Part shown: positions 1-7,200 of the stretch, in pieces | Numbering within the stretch: position 1 is the stretch's first letter | Layout of the letters: each line of letters opens with the position of its first letter | Assembly (NCBI GenBank): GCA_946612175.1 | Contig: CAMOEO010000103.1 | Span: forward strand, 1-9,276 | Direction of reading: 5' to 3' | Source: an uncultured Verrucomicrobiota bacterium | GTDB lineage: Bacteria > Verrucomicrobiota > Kiritimatiellia > RFP12 > UBA3636 | DNA: 9,276 nt | Translations under genes and position numbers: made by a program | The notes under the pieces: model-generated | Seen by the model: the letters and a program-made list of their open reading frames with translations, nothing else | What the model was told of the DNA's origin: nothing | Databases searched by the model: none

Positions 1-1208
1 AGGCGGAGCAGGGGCTCCCCCGCCGCGACCGCCTCGCCGGCCTTGCGCAGGCCGGAGACGCCGACCGAGGGGTCGATCGCGTCCGTGACGGCGCGGCGCC
101 CGCCGCCCAGGAGCAGGACGGCGCGGCCGATGCCGTCGGCGTCGGCGCGCGCGACGAAGCCGGCGCGTGGCGCGGGGACGTCGAGGATCGCGGGCGCCTG
201 CGGGAGGACCTTCGCCGGGGCCTCCGCCACGCGGGCGTCGCCGCCCTGCGCCTCGACCATGCGGGCGAACGTCTCGAGCGCGGCGCCGGAGGAGAGCTTC
301 GCCTCCAGGAGGGCGCGCGCGGCGGCGCCGTCGGGCGCGGCGCCGGAGAGCGTCAGCATCGGGACGGCGAGGCGCAGCGTCAGCTCGCGGGCGTCGGCGG
401 GGCCGCCGCCGCGCAGCAGCTCGACGGACTCGGCGATCTCCAGCGCGTTGCCGGCGGCGCGGCCGATCGGCTGGTCCATCGCGGTCACCAGCGCCTCGGC
501 GCGGCGTCCCGCGCCGCGGGCGACGGCGAGGAGCGAGTCGGCGAGGGCGCGGGCGTCGGCGGGCGTCTTCATGAACGCGCCCGCGCCGCACTTCACGTCG
601 AAGACGAGCGTCGCGGCGCCCTCGGCGAGCTTCTTGGAGAGGATGCTCGCGGTGATGAGGGGGATGGAGGGGACGGTGCCCGTCACGTCGCGCAGCGCGT
701 ACAGCTTGCGGTCGGCGGGGGCGAGGCGGTCGGTCTGGCCGATGATCGAGCAGCCGACGCGGTCCACGACCTCGCGGAAGCGGGCGTTGTCGAGGCGCGT
801 GTCGTAGCCGGGGATCGACTCGAGCTTGTCGAGCGTGCCGCCGGTGATGCCGAGGCCGCGCCCGGAGATCATCGGGACGGCGACGCCGCACGAGGCGACG
901 AGGGGGGCGAGCGGGATGGAGAGCTTGTCGCCGATGCCGCCGGTGGAGTGCTTGTCGGCGGTGGGGCGCGAGAGGCCGTCCCAGGAGAGCGTGTCGCCGG
1001 AGCGCATCATCGCGTCGGTGAGGGCGAGCGTCTCGGCGGGCGTCATGCCCCGGAAGTAGATCGCCATCGCGAGCGCGGCCATCTGGTAGTCGGGGAGCCG
1101 CCCGTCGGCGTAGCGGGCGATCCATTCGCGGATGTCGGCCTCGTCGAGCGCGGCGCCGTCGCGCTTGCGCTCGATGATCCACTGGGGGACGAAGTCGTCG
1201 TCGTTCAT
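1..1208 (-). CDS. deoA: Thymidine / pyrimidine-nucleoside phosphorylase (3' end cut by window edge)
   Basis: Cytoplasmic nucleoside-salvage enzyme of the thymidine/pyrimidine-nucleoside phosphorylase family, which reversibly splits pyrimidine (deoxy)nucleosides with phosphate into base and (deoxy)ribose 1-phosphate. About 402 residues are visible from the ATG at 1208; the frame runs off the left edge and, against a usual length of about 435-440, only some 30-40 C-terminal residues are missing. The family signature SGRGLGITGGTLDKLE is at residues 115-130. The phosphate-binding KHSTGG is at 86-91. R173, S188 and K192 line up with the pyrimidine-binding R171/S186/K190 of the E. coli enzyme. DVKCGAGAFMK (about 204-214) looks more like Bacillus Pdp than E. 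coli DeoA, so specificity for thymidine alone or for uridine too cannot be decided. The C-terminal PYNP domain starts near 345. The start lies 15 bases after the galE stop with no Shine-Dalgarno; it is the last visible gene of the thrH-galE cluster. Confidence 0.93.
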   Translation of the reverse strand, partial: MNDDDFVPQWIIERKRDGAALDEADIREWIARYADGRLPDYQMAALAMAIYFRGMTPAETLALTDAMMRSGDTLSWDGLSRPTADKHSTGGIGDKLSIPLAPLVASCGVAVPMISGRGLGITGGTLDKLESIPGYDTRLDNARFREVVDRVGCSIIGQTDRLAPADRKLYALRDVTGTVPSIPLITASILSKKLAEGAATLVFDVKCGAGAFMKTPADARALADSLLAVARGAGRRAEALVTAMDQPIGRAAGNALEIAESVELLRGGGPADARELTLRLAVPMLTLSGAAPDGAAARALLEAKLSSGAALETFARMVEAQGGDARVAEAPAKVLPQAPAILDVPAPRAGFVARADADGIGRAVLLLGGGRRAVTDAIDPSVGVSGLRKAGEAVAAGEPLLR

Positions 1209-1223
1209 GGGGGCGGGGCGGGG

Positions 1224-2246
1224 CTAGGCGCCCTTGTAGCCGTTGGGGTTCCTGGACTGCCAGTTCCAGGCGTCGCGGCACATCGCGTCGGAGTCGCGCC
1301 GGGTCTTCCAGCCGAGCAGCTCGAGCGCCTTCGAGGCGTCGGCGTAGCACGCGGCGGCGTCGCCGGGGCGGCGCGGGCCGAACTTGTGCGGGAGCGGCCG
1401 GCCGATCGCCTTCTCGAACGAGGCGACGAGCTGCGCGACGGAGACGCCCGAGCCGGAGCCGAGGTTCACGGCGGTGCAGCCGGGCAGGTCGGCCACCTTC
1501 GCGAGCGCGGCGACGTGGCCCTCCGCCAGGTCGCACACGTGGATGTAGTCGCGGATGCAGGTGCCGTCGGGGGTCGGGTAGTCGTTGCCGAAGATTGTGA
1601 GCTCCTTCAGGCGGCCGACCGCGACCTGCGTGATGTAGGGCATCAGGTTGTTCGGGATGCCCGCGGGATCCTCTCCCATGAGCCCGCTCTCGTGCGCGCC
1701 GACGGGGTTGAAGTAGCGCAGCAGCAGGAAGTGCCACGCGGGGTCGGCGGCGGACATCGCCCGCATGATCTCCTCGAGCCAGAGCTTCGTCGCGCCGTAG
1801 GGGTTCACCGCCGCGAGCGGGGCGGTCTCCTTGAGCGGGAGGTTCGCCGGGTCGGGGTTGCCGTAGACCGTCGCGGAGGAGGAGAAGATGAAGTTGCGGA
1901 CCTCGTGGCGGCGCAGCTCGTCGAGGAGCACGAGCGTCCCCGCCACGTTGTTCTGGTAGTACTCCCAGGGCTTCGCCACCGACTCGCCGACGGCCTTGTA
2001 GCCGGCGAAGTGGATCACGGCGTCGAAGCGCTCCGAATCGAGGACGCTGCGGACGACCGCGCGGTCGCCGATGTCGCCCACGACGAGGCGCGGCCGGCGG
2101 CCGGAGATCCGCTCGATGCGGTTCAGCGACTCGGGCGAGCTGTTGGAGAGGTTGTCGAGGATCGTGAGCGTGTGGCCCGCGGCGTAGGCCGCGACGCAGG
2201 TGTGGCTGCCGATGTAGCCGGCGCCGCCGGTGACGAGGATGTGCAT
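1224..2246 (-). CDS. galE: UDP-glucose 4-epimerase GalE
   Basis: Cytoplasmic NAD-dependent epimerase interconverting UDP-glucose and UDP-galactose, in the Leloir pathway and in glycan precursor supply. The protein is 340 aa, the normal GalE length, and complete. The short-chain-dehydrogenase NAD fold is seen in GGAGYIG (7-13). The catalytic set is S124 in SSSATVYG, Y150 and K154 in YGATK. N180 in RYFNPVGAH and the GTCIRDYIHV stretch (228-237) are typical of GalE, as is the end WQSRNPNGY. RRPGD (292-296) contacts the UDP part in the family. The gatekeeper position equivalent to E. coli Y299 is C300 (context AAACYADAS), as in human GALE (C307), so UDP-GlcNAc/UDP-GalNAc epimerisation is possible as well. 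The start is the ATG 31 bases after the thrH stop; the bases before it are a C/T tract without Shine-Dalgarno. It is very probably co-transcribed with thrH and the phosphorylase gene. Confidence 0.96.
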   Translation of the reverse strand: MHILVTGGAGYIGSHTCVAAYAAGHTLTILDNLSNSSPESLNRIERISGRRPRLVVGDIGDRAVVRSVLDSERFDAVIHFAGYKAVGESVAKPWEYYQNNVAGTLVLLDELRRHEVRNFIFSSSATVYGNPDPANLPLKETAPLAAVNPYGATKLWLEEIMRAMSAADPAWHFLLLRYFNPVGAHESGLMGEDPAGIPNNLMPYITQVAVGRLKELTIFGNDYPTPDGTCIRDYIHVCDLAEGHVAALAKVADLPGCTAVNLGSGSGVSVAQLVASFEKAIGRPLPHKFGPRRPGDAAACYADASKALELLGWKTRRDSDAMCRDAWNWQSRNPNGYKGA

Positions 2247-2277
2247 GGGGGAGGGGAGGGGGTGGACGGTGGCGGGG

Positions 2278-2877
2278 TCAGAGCGCCGCGCGAATCGCGG
2301 CGAGGAGGTCGGCGTAGGACTCGAACGCGGGCAGGTCGGGGTTGGCGGCCTTGATGGCGTCGGTGGAGCGGAAGAGGAAGCCCGCCTTGGAGGCGCGGAT
2401 CATCGCCAGGTCGTTGTGGCTGTCGCCGGCGGCGATGGTGTCGTAGCCGATGGACTGCAGCGCGCGGACGGTGGCGAGCTTGGACTGCGCGACGCGCATG
2501 CGGTAGCCCGCGATGCGGCCGTCGGGCGCCACCTCCAGCGTGTTGCAGAGCAGGGTGGGCCGGCCGAGCTTCTCCATGAGGGGCGCCGCGAACTGCTCGA
2601 AGGTGTCGCTCAGGAGGACGACCTGCGCGAAGGAGCGGAGCTCGTCGAGGAACGCGCGGGCGCCGGGCAGCGGCTCGATCCGCGCGATGACCTCGCGGAT
2701 CTGCGGCAGTCCGAGCCCGTGCTCGTCGAGGATGCCGAGGCGGAAGCGCATGAGCTTGTCGTAGTCGGGCTCGTCCCGGGTGGTGCGGCGCAGCTCGGGG
2801 ATTCCGGAGGCTTCGGAGAAGGCGATCCAGATTTCGGGGACGAGGACGCCCTCGACGTCGAGGCAGACGATGTTCAT
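2278..2877 (-). CDS. thrH: Bifunctional phosphoserine phosphatase / homoserine phosphotransferase ThrH
   Basis: Cytoplasmic HAD-superfamily enzyme of the ThrH type. The Pseudomonas enzyme dephosphorylates phosphoserine, the last step of serine synthesis, and can pass the phosphate to homoserine. The protein is 199 aa, close to the roughly 205 aa of ThrH. Motif I is LDVEGVLVPEIW (6-17) with nucleophile D7 and the ThrH-specific E9 in place of the usual second Asp. RTTRDEPDYDKLM (31-43) and ILDEHGL (49-55) are near-identical to ThrH. Motif II is LLSDTF (88-93), the motif III lysine is probably K133, and motif IV is GDSHND (151-156). It is the first gene of a tight cluster with galE and the phosphorylase, behind its own promoter. 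The leader would be about 26 bases with no Shine-Dalgarno. A plain HAD phosphatase is less likely given the long N-terminal match; whether serine synthesis or phosphate transfer dominates cannot be read from sequence. Confidence 0.94.
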   Translation of the reverse strand: MNIVCLDVEGVLVPEIWIAFSEASGIPELRRTTRDEPDYDKLMRFRLGILDEHGLGLPQIREVIARIEPLPGARAFLDELRSFAQVVLLSDTFEQFAAPLMEKLGRPTLLCNTLEVAPDGRIAGYRMRVAQSKLATVRALQSIGYDTIAAGDSHNDLAMIRASKAGFLFRSTDAIKAANPDLPAFESYADLLAAIRAAL

Positions 2878-2909
2878 GGGATGCGGCGATGGGGTGGAAA
2901 ACGGCGTCA

Positions 2910-2938
2910 AGTATACCCGACACGGGCCTCCGGGGCAA
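2910..2938 (-). promoter_or_regulatory. Predicted sigma70-type promoter of thrH-galE-deoA
   Basis: Read on the minus strand there is a -35 box TTGCCC (2933-2938), a 17-base spacer and a -10 box TATACT (2910-2915, 5 of 6 consensus). The predicted +1 is near 2903, giving a leader of about 26 bases before the thrH ATG. The promoter lies in the 80-base gap after the regulator stop codon (2958), so the cluster can be transcribed independently of the regulator gene just upstream on the same strand. I see no clear rho-independent terminator between them, so read-through is also possible. Confidence 0.6.
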
Positions 2939-2957
2939 GCGATTCCGCGCCGCCGCG

Positions 2958-4160
2958 TCACCCCCGGGCGCCGGCGCGGTGTCGCGCGCGCCAGCGGGCC
3001 ATCGTGAGGCCGAAGCGGCGGCGGAACGCCGCCGCGAGGTGAGAGACCGAGGCGAAGCCGCATTCGGCCGCCACGGCGTCGACCGGGTCGTCGGAGGCCC
3101 GCAGCCGCTCGCACACCGCCGCGAGGCGCGCCTCCTCGACCGCCTCGCGCAGCGTGCCGCCGGCCGCCTCGCGGAAGCGCAGGTGCAGGAGGCGCACGGA
3201 GACGTTGAGCGCGGCGGCGACGTCCGCGGCGCGGATCGGACGGCCGTCGCGGGCGTGCGCGTCGATCCACGCGCGCGCCGAAGAGACGAGGCGCGCCGCG
3301 CCGCGCCAGTCCGTCGAGGAGGCGCGCTCGAGGAAGCCCGCCGCCCCGTAGGCGAGCACGGGCGGCTCGTCCGGGAAGCGCCCCGCGGCGATCGCCCCGC
3401 ACAGGCGCTGCGCCGCGAGGAAGCCCGCCGTCTCGTGGTCGGGGCGGACGCTCGAGAGCGGCGGCTCGCACGTCTCGCAGAAGAACGTGTCGTCGTCCAC
3501 CGACACGACGGCGGCCTGCTCCGGGACGCGGACGCCGGCGCGCCGGCAGGCGTCCAGCACCTCCTTGCCGCGCATGTCGTCGCACGCCATCAGCCCGCAC
3601 GGCTTCGGCAGCGCCGCGAGCCACGCCTCGAGCGAACCGCGGCGGCGGCCGGCGAAGGCGGCGCATTCCGCGCCCGCCTCGCGCAGCCGCGCCACGAACC
3701 CGCGGCGCCGCCGCGCGGAGTAGTCGTCCGTCGTCTCCTTCGGCGAGCCGACCCACGCGAACGAGCGGAGCCCGCGCCGCAGAAACCGCTCGGCGACGCC
3801 GCGCGCGATCGCGTCGTCGTCGAGCCACAGCTCCGCCACGACGCGCCCGGCGACGGTCCGCGCCGGGACGTTCACGAGCGCGGCGGGGCACGGGAGGCGG
3901 TTCGGCGTGCGCAGCATCGCGGGGACGTCCCCGCTCAGCACGAGCCCGTCCGGCCGCCACCGGCGCAGCGCGCGCACGGCGGCGTCCCCGTCCTCCTCGT
4001 CGAAGAAGCGGATCTCGCACCGGCCCTCGCGGTTCGCGTGGCGGAACGCGCCCGCGATGAGGTCGCGTCCCCAGCGGCGCCGCTGGTTCGCCCAGACGCC
4101 GATCCGCAGCAGCCGCGCCTCCCGCGCGCCTCCGCCCGCCCTTCCGTTTCTCGTTTCCAT
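2958..4160 (-). CDS. XylR-like transcriptional regulator (LacI-type sensor plus AraC-type HTH)
   Basis: A one-component, probably sugar-sensing DNA-binding regulator of 400 aa, close to the length of E. coli XylR (about 390). Residues 18-275 form a LacI/PurR-like periplasmic-binding-protein fold: it opens with RIGVWANQRRRWGRDLIAG, has the effector-domain stretch GLMACDDMRGKEVLDACR (189-206), then AAVVSVDDDTFFCETCEPPL (216-235) followed by SSVRPD, a pattern typical of XylR-like regulators. Residues 290-390 are an AraC/XylS DNA-binding domain with two helix-turn-helices, DVAAALNVSVRLLHLRFR (313-330) and VAAECGFASVSHLAAAFRRR (363-382). The frame is open far upstream (to 5387), but homology begins just after the ATG at 4160 and a promoter sits directly before it, so I use that start. 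It is divergent from the exported-protein pair and sits next to tandem repeats that may be its operator. Effector unknown; xylose is not implied. Confidence 0.9.
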   Translation of the reverse strand: METRNGRAGGGAREARLLRIGVWANQRRRWGRDLIAGAFRHANREGRCEIRFFDEEDGDAAVRALRRWRPDGLVLSGDVPAMLRTPNRLPCPAALVNVPARTVAGRVVAELWLDDDAIARGVAERFLRRGLRSFAWVGSPKETTDDYSARRRRGFVARLREAGAECAAFAGRRRGSLEAWLAALPKPCGLMACDDMRGKEVLDACRRAGVRVPEQAAVVSVDDDTFFCETCEPPLSSVRPDHETAGFLAAQRLCGAIAAGRFPDEPPVLAYGAAGFLERASSTDWRGAARLVSSARAWIDAHARDGRPIRAADVAAALNVSVRLLHLRFREAAGGTLREAVEEARLAAVCERLRASDDPVDAVAAECGFASVSHLAAAFRRRFGLTMARWRARHRAGARG

Positions 4161-4168
4161 GCCGCCCC

Positions 4169-4197
4169 ATTCTGCCACGGAACGCCGTTTCCGGCAA
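4169..4197 (-). promoter_or_regulatory. Predicted promoter of the XylR-like regulator
   Basis: On the minus strand: -35 box TTGCCG (4192-4197, 4 of 6), 17-base spacer, -10 box CAGAAT (4169-4174, 4 of 6). The predicted +1 is near 4162, only about 2 bases before the ATG at 4160, so the message would be essentially leaderless, which fits the absence of a Shine-Dalgarno. The -35 box ends 7 bases from the first 14-bp direct repeat, a suitable position for autoregulation. The boxes are modest and the spacing is the strongest argument. Confidence 0.45.
4176..4194. repeat. Inverted repeat CACGGAA-N5-TTTCCGG (left copy)
   Basis: CACGGAA, five bases, then TTTCCGG; the inner arms CGGAA/TTCCG pair perfectly. 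It overlaps the spacer and -35 region of the predicted regulator promoter. A similar element is found at 4246-4263 on the other side of the direct repeats. It could be a secondary protein-binding site. Short GC-rich arms can also arise by chance. Confidence 0.4.
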
Positions 4198-4204
4198 GCG
4201 TTTT

Positions 4205-4240
4205 TTGCACGATCCGGCCCATATGGTTGCACGATCCGGC
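4205..4240. promoter_or_regulatory. Tandem 14-bp direct repeats: candidate operator of the XylR-like regulator
   Basis: TTGCACGATCCGGC occurs twice, perfectly, at 4205-4218 and 4227-4240. The offset is 22 bp (about two helical turns) and the 8-bp gap between copies is the perfect palindrome CCATATGG. AraC and XylR proteins bind as dimers to two direct-repeat half-sites about 21 bp apart, so the arrangement is what the neighbouring regulator would be expected to need. The repeats fall between the two predicted divergent -35 regions: the right copy ends just before the -35 position of the exported-protein promoter, the usual place for an AraC-family activator, and the left copy lies just upstream of the regulator's -35. 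That the regulator binds here is an inference. Confidence 0.75.
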
Positions 4241-4242
4241 AT

Positions 4243-4271
4243 TCCCACGGAATCGGTTCCGGGTGGATAAT
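4243..4271 (+). promoter_or_regulatory. Predicted activator-dependent promoter of the exported-protein operon
   Basis: A good -10 box GATAAT (4266-4271, 5 of 6) has a poor -35 sequence TCCCAC (4243-4248) at 17-base spacing. A weak -35 immediately downstream of tandem direct repeats is typical of promoters activated by AraC-family proteins. The predicted +1 is near 4278, giving a leader of about 4 bases before the ATG at 4282, with no Shine-Dalgarno. Confidence 0.5.
4246..4263. repeat. Inverted repeat CACGGAA-N4-TTCCGGG (right copy)
   Basis: CACGGAA, four bases, then TTCCGGG; the CGGAA/TTCCG arms (4248-4252 and 4257-4261) pair perfectly. It covers the -35 and spacer region of the predicted promoter of the exported-protein operon and resembles the element at 4176-4194. 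Possible second binding site; function unknown. Confidence 0.4.
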
Positions 4272-4281
4272 TCCCGTTGCA

Positions 4282-7200
4282 ATGCCCCCCCTCCCGTCCC
4301 TCCGCCGTTTCGCCGCCGGCGCACTCGCGGCGGTTCTCCCGTTCGCGGGCGCCCCCGCGCGCGGCGAAACGCTCGCGTGGCGCGTCCCCGAGAAGGAATG
4401 GGGCGCGTGGCACGACCCGGCCAACTGGGCGCTCGGGACGCCCGACGGCGCGCCCGCCGGGCGCGTCCCGGGCGCCGGGGACCGCCTCTTCGGCGAGCAG
4501 ACGTTCCGCTTCGACCTCGGCGGGCGGACGGGCACGGTCGGCGACTGGTCCATCGGCTCGTGGAACGCGCGCGACCTCTTCCTCGCGAACGGCACGCTCG
4601 AGGTGGCCGGCCGCTGGCCGATCCACGGCGGCCTGATCGAGATCGGCGGCGGCGCGACGCTGCGCTTCCTGCCCGGCTCGTTCTTCATGCCGGGCGCGAG
4701 CGACGCCCGCGGCCGCACCGTCCGGATCCTGCCCGGCGGGACGCTGGACGCCACCGGCGCGGACGTGACGCTCTTCAACGCCGCCTTCGAGATCGCGCCC
4801 GGCGCCGTCGCGAAGCTCGGCGCGCGCACCTGGGCGCACGCCTTCCGCGTCCGGGTCCCCGTCGCGAACCGGGGCCGGCTCGAACTGCCGCGCGGGTTCG
4901 TCTTCGAGGGCGGAAGCGAGGGCGGCGTCGCGTTCACGCTCGCCGAGGGGTCCGAGACGGCGATCGGCGGCGACCTGGCGGGCCGCGCGGGCGGCTCCGC
5001 CGTCGGCGTGCTCGTCGAGGGCGGGCGCATCGCGATCGGCGGCGATTCGTCCTGGACCGGCGCGTCGGTCTTCGTCCAGACCAACGCCACGGTCGAGATC
5101 GACGTCGCGAAGGGCCGCCTCGCCGACCTCTCGTCCGTCGTCTGGGGCCCGGGCACGACGCTGCGCAAGACCGGCGGGGGCGTGCTCGGCCTCGGCGCCT
5201 CGCGCCCCGCGCGCATCCTCGCGGCGGAGAAGGGCACGGTCGTCTCCGCGTCGGGCCCCGGGTTCGCGAAGCTCGTCCGCCGGGCGGAGCTGCGCAAGAT
5301 CGAGTTCACGGTCGAGGGCGACGCCGCCAACCGCTGCTGGTTCGTCTCGTGGCCCGAGCGCTTCACGAACCTCGTCGAGAGCGTCACCTACACGTTCCCG
5401 CATCCCGACGCCGGGCGCGGGGACGGCCTCTGGAGCGTGACGACGGCGCTGCCCTTCTTCCACCGCCGCTACCCGCCCTCGAAGGACCGCCGGCCCTTCC
5501 GCGTGAAGGCGGAGGTGCGGGCGCGCGACGGCTTCTCGTTCGCGACGAACCTCGTCGTGCGCTTCAACCCGAACCCCATCGGCAAGCCCTTCCCGAACGA
5601 GCAGGTCGCGATCGGGATGGTCTCCTACGGCCCCGGCCGCGAGCGCCACGAGATGGTGACGAACGACCTGGCGAACCTCTACGTGCGCTGGAGCGCCGCG
5701 CCGCAGCTCCTGCCGGAGAACGCGAACAACGAGGCCATGCCCGACTTCCTCGAGCAGGCGGAGAGGCTCGGCATCCGCGCGATGACGATCTACCAGGGCG
5801 CGCTCTCGGCCGAGGACCGCGACCGCATCAAACAGGCGTGGGGCCCGCGCTACCTCGGCAACAACGTCGGCGAGCGCACCGGGTTCCTCTACGGCGCCCC
5901 GCGCGAGATGAAGGGCCCGATGGACGCCGACCTGGACACCGCGCGCGAGTGGTTCGTCTGCCGGTTCATGCACCCCATGCAGCGCGGCCTGGCGCGCGGC
6001 GCGCCAGGGCAGGACCCGTTCTTCTTCACCACCTCCGGCGCCGCCTTCTCGGGCTACGAGCTGGAGGGCGGGGCCGACTACGTGTGCAACGAGCTCTACG
6101 CCGTCGGCTGCGCCGACGTCGTCTACGCCCAGAGCGAGGCGCGCGGCGCCGCCCGCCGCTGGGGGCCCGAGTGGTGGTGCGGCTGGCTCGCGCACGAGTG
6201 GCAGACCTTCGGCATCCCCTACGAGTCCGACCTCAAGTACGCCTCGCTCGAGGCCGGCATGAAGGCGCTCTGGATCCTCGGCACGTCGCTCATGTGCCTC
6301 GAGTCCGGCTCCTCCGGCACGCAGGCCAACCCCCACACCGCCGGCGTCCCGGAGGACCGTCGCCAGAGGGGCTACACCTACGACGAGGACGCGCCGCGCC
6401 GCTACCGCGAGACCGTCCGCAAGGTCCACCTCTGGCAGAAGGAGCACCCCCGCGCGAAGGGCACGCCCGACACCTCGATCGCCCTCGTCCTCGGCTGCAA
6501 CGACGGCTACATCGGCCGCCCGACCACCCCCTGGGCGCAGCACTCCAACCGCGTCGAGCACGCGGAGGACTTCTGCGAGGGCCTCGGGCGCAAGGTCAAC
6601 GTCTGGGACGGCTCCCTGCCCGAGGAGAACTGGGGCCTCGCCCGGGCCGCCGTCTTCTCCGCCTGCGGCACGCCCGGCGTCTCCGGCACGCCCTGCGGCC
6701 AGGTCGACGTCGTGCAGGTGGACGACCAGTCCCGCCTCTCGGACCTCGCGCGCTACCGCCTCCTCGTCTTCGGCGGCTGGAACACGATGAAGAGGCCGGC
6801 CGCCCGCGTCCTGCGCCGCTGGATGGAGCGCGGCGGCACGCTCGTGATGTGCGCCCCGCAGCTGCTCGCGCGCAACGACCGCAACTTCACCGACTACGCC
6901 GTCTCCGACCTCGCGCCCGTCTTCCCCGGGCTGCGCTTCACGGGCTTCTCCGAGGCCGACGGCTTCTTCGACAACGGCCCCGGAAGCCCGAAGGGGCTCC
7001 CCGTCTACGGCCATCCCGCCGCCGGGGGCCGGCCCCGCAAGGAGGGCGTCTGGCTCGGCGGGCGCTGCCGCCTCGTCGACGTCGCGGACGCGGCCGGCGC
7101 CGGCGACCCGCCGCTCGAGACCGTCGTCTCCGTCGCGGGCCGGCCGCTCGTCGTCCGCCGCCGCGTCGGCCGGGGATGGTTCTACCTCATGCTCTCGCGC

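Noticed and set aside
43..1059. Plus-strand open frames over the left end
   Set aside because: They are antisense to the phosphorylase gene, whose minus-strand frame carries the full family signature and ligand-binding residues.
948..2354. A 468-codon plus-strand open frame opposite galE
   Set aside because: Val/Gly/Arg/Glu-rich composition with no recognisable motif, lying antisense to a complete well-conserved galE; it is a shadow of that gene.
3907..4281. N-terminal extension of the exported enzyme gene by 125 codons
   Set aside because: It would overlap the regulator gene and its promoter and bury the clear signal peptide that begins at 4282.
4160..5387. N-terminal extension of the regulator to give an 809-aa protein
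   Set aside because: The extra 409 codons are antisense to the exported enzyme gene, lack any domain pattern, and cross the divergent promoter region; the regulator homology begins after the ATG at 4160.
5988..6008. Hairpin as a transcription terminator or mobile-element end
   Set aside because: It is inside a continuous coding frame, lacks a T-run, and has no partner copy or flanking duplication.
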